Of a stretch of 64,000 nt of DNA, positions 62,375-64,000 are shown one piece after another. Made by a program: the position numbers and the translations under genes. This DNA is from Verrucomicrobia bacterium ADurb.Bin006. GTDB taxonomy: Bacteria; Verrucomicrobiota; Verrucomicrobiia; Limisphaerales; J093. The notes beneath the pieces are model-generated. The model searched no databases. It had not been told where the DNA came from and saw nothing but the letters and a program-made list of their open reading frames with translations. How positions within the stretch are numbered: position 1 is the stretch's first letter; each line of letters begins with the position of its first letter. The stretch is from positions 27,124 to 91,123 of the forward strand of contig MWFF01000061.1 of the NCBI GenBank assembly GCA_002071485.1, written 5' to 3'.

Positions 62375-63754
62375 ATGAAACGCCTGACTTGCTCGATTGT
62401 CCCGGTTCTTCTGCTGTTGACCGCTCTCGGTCAGCCGGCTGAGCCCGCGGTCCGCATCGCCACCTTTGACGTCGACGCTACGCCGCCGCTCGGGTCGGCC
62501 ATGGCCTACGATCCCGTCAAGCGCCTCGACGACCTGAGTCTCCGCTGCCGCGGGATAGTTCTGACGGGCGCCGAGCAGCCGATCGTGCTCTGCGCGGTGG
62601 ATTGGATCGCGATCGCCAACGAGGGGCACGAGGCTTTTCGCGCCGAACTCGCCGAAGCGGCCGGGACCGTGCCGTCGCGCGTGGCCGTGCATGCGGTGCA
62701 TCAGCACGATGCGCCCGGGTGCGATTTCACGGCCGAGAGGATCATTGGGGAACTCGGCGTGAACGGCTACTCGCGTTTCGACGGCGCCTTCCATCGCCAG
62801 GTGATCCGGAGGGCGTCCGATGCGATCCGCGCGGCGATGCCCAACGCCCGAGCGATCACCCATTACGGATACGGAGAGGCGGTGGTTGTGGAAGTTGCCA
62901 GCCAGCGCCGCATCAAGGGGCCGGACGGGCGCATTCGCGCATCGCGCACCAGTTCCACCAGGGATGCCGCAATCCGGGCCGAGCCCGAGGGTGTGATCGA
63001 TCCTGTGGTGTCGGTCCTGAGTTTCTGGGATGGGGCATCGCCTGTGGCTGTGCTGAGCTTCTATGCCTGTCATCCGCAGAGCTATTACCGACTGGGCATT
63101 CCCACGCCCGACTTCCCCGGCATCGCCCGGTTCATGCGCGCCCAGGATGTCAACGCCGCCCTGCACGTGCATTTCAACGGGGCCGGCGGCAATGTGACGG
63201 CCGGCAAGTACAACGACGGCGCCCAGGAGAACCGCATGCTCCTGGCCAAGCGGCTGGCGTCAGGGATGAAGAGGGCCTTCGAAAAGTCGATCAAAGCCCG
63301 GCTGTCCGCCCAGGACATCGGTTGGAGCAGTATCTTTGTCGACCTGCCGCTCGCGCCGCATCTGGACGAGGCGAAGCTGATCGCCGAGCTCAAGACCACG
63401 CCACCGAGAGGCTACATTTCCCGTGCCGACCAACTCGCCTGGGTCCGACGCGTGCAGGCCGGACATCGGATTGACGTCACCTGCCTGCGGGTGGGCAACA
63501 CGCGAATGCTGCACCTGCCGGGCGAGTTGTTTGTCGAGTACCAGCTTGCGGCCAAGGCCATGCGCCCCGACCTGCGTGTCATGATGGCTGCTTACGGGGA
63601 TTACGGCCCCTGCTACATCGGCACCGCCCTCGCCTACCTCGAAGGCGGCTACGAAACCCAGCCGACCTCGTCGAACACCACACCGGAGGCCGAAGCCGTG
63701 CTCATGGCCGCGATGCGCAGATTGCTCGGACAAGCGAATCGCAATGAGCAATAG
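62375..63754 (+). CDS. neutral/alkaline ceramidase-like secreted hydrolase
   Basis: A 459-residue exported protein. Signal peptide about 1-23 ('[17 protein letters not shown]'). It belongs to the neutral/alkaline non-lysosomal ceramidase N-terminal domain family: '[16 protein letters not shown]', '[20 protein letters not shown]', the zinc-binding type segment '[12 protein letters not shown]' (about 105-116), '[20 protein letters not shown]' and '[17 protein letters not shown]'. It is shorter than true ceramidases (about 650) and lacks their C-terminal Ig domain, so the substrate is uncertain; such proteins are abundant in Verrucomicrobiota and Planctomycetota. ATG 62375; the open frame upstream comes from the family-1 repeat. 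Confidence 0.85.
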   Translation: MKRLTCSIVPVLLLLTALGQPAEPAVRIATFDVDATPPLGSAMAYDPVKRLDDLSLRCRGIVLTGAEQPIVLCAVDWIAIANEGHEAFRAELAEAAGTVPSRVAVHAVHQHDAPGCDFTAERIIGELGVNGYSRFDGAFHRQVIRRASDAIRAAMPNARAITHYGYGEAVVVEVASQRRIKGPDGRIRASRTSSTRDAAIRAEPEGVIDPVVSVLSFWDGASPVAVLSFYACHPQSYYRLGIPTPDFPGIARFMRAQDVNAALHVHFNGAGGNVTAGKYNDGAQENRMLLAKRLASGMKRAFEKSIKARLSAQDIGWSSIFVDLPLAPHLDEAKLIAELKTTPPRGYISRADQLAWVRRVQAGHRIDVTCLRVGNTRMLHLPGELFVEYQLAAKAMRPDLRVMMAAYGDYGPCYIGTALAYLEGGYETQPTSSNTTPEAEAVLMAAMRRLLGQANRNEQ

Positions 63755-63848
63755 CCGGAGCGAGGTTGCGCCTCGGATTGAAGGTGAATGGGATGGTGCA
63801 TTGTTAAGAACAGAGTCAGGAACGGGCTTGCAATGCTGCCGTCGGGGA

Positions 63849-63999
63849 GCGCGATGGCCGGCACCAAGGCGACCAAGCCGCTCAACAGGAGTTGGAGTTG
63901 GGCCGGATCGAGGCTTTCGTTCTTGGGGCTGCCGAAGTAGCGACGGAGCAGGGCCTGGATTTTGTCGCGGAGCAGTTGGTTCTCGGTGCGGAGGTTTTG
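63849..63999 (-). pseudogene. IS66-family transposase (TnpC), N-terminal fragment
   Basis: Minus-strand frame running in from the right edge: 'QNLRTENQLLRDKIQALLRR', 'YFGSPKNESLDPAQLQLLL' is the leucine-zipper-like N-terminus of IS66 TnpC. After about 50 codons the similarity ends and the frame reads on across the ceramidase terminus. The rest of the transposase and the 5' end are not in the window or are lost. No IS66 terminal repeat was identified. Confidence 0.65.
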
Positions 64000-64000
64000 G

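Overview
The window is high-GC, gene-dense bacterial chromosome, most likely from a Verrucomicrobiota member near the Limisphaerales/Pedosphaera group. This is inference, resting on the H-X9-DG type prepilin-like protein, the LamG/Ig mosaic surface protein, carbohydrate-active secreted enzymes, a four-helix-bundle-suffix remnant, RAYT-type remnants and near-absent Shine-Dalgarno sequences. No tRNA, rRNA, CRISPR array or complete mobile element was recognised.

Layout. 0-6 kb: end of an alpha/beta hydrolase; holA-xerC operon (minus); DUF151 nuclease and a GH9 cellulase-like enzyme (minus). 6-12 kb: DUF1573-cytochrome c fusion; two degraded gene fragments; isochorismatase-fold hydrolase; an SSS symporter - small membrane protein - galM operon (minus). 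12-25 kb: housekeeping block on plus: argF; rpmH-rnpA-yidD-yidC-jag(khpB)-tlyA-nadK; a LacI regulator; panB (minus) divergent from recF; serS-glgA. 25-34 kb: MamK/MreB-like actin (minus), prepilin-like protein and a 1348-residue LamG/Ig protein, the last two each closed by a strong intrinsic terminator; a POT peptide transporter; a DUF72 protein. 34-41 kb: a secretion/pilus operon (gspE/pilB-like, pilM/N- or gspL-like, pilO/gspM-like, secretin; minus). 41-50 kb: transketolase, a large metallophosphoesterase, an internally deleted RAYT transposase, a monooxygenase-fold protein, an iron-type alcohol dehydrogenase, ftsK. 50-64 kb: orphan ParC-like topoisomerase subunit, FKBP isomerase, FGE-sulfatase-like (SUMF1) protein with an N-terminal repeat domain, YbjQ, a GH25 lysozyme fused to beta-repeat modules, GH29 fucosidase, neutral-ceramidase-like enzyme, IS66 transposase fragment.

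The most striking non-coding signal is a set of at least six families of short, inverted-repeat-bounded intergenic elements (about 75-290 bp), several in multiple copies and sometimes nested. Family 1 has termini that begin with a stop triplet (TAA/TAG followed by GGGTCTGTGCAAAA or close variants), and at two genes this triplet is the actual stop codon. Together with the collapsed RAYT gene this looks like an active or recently active REPIN/MITE landscape. Functionally the coding part combines core information processing with an outward-facing polysaccharide and glycolipid lifestyle (GH9, GH25, GH29, ceramidase, sugar symporter, LamG proteins).
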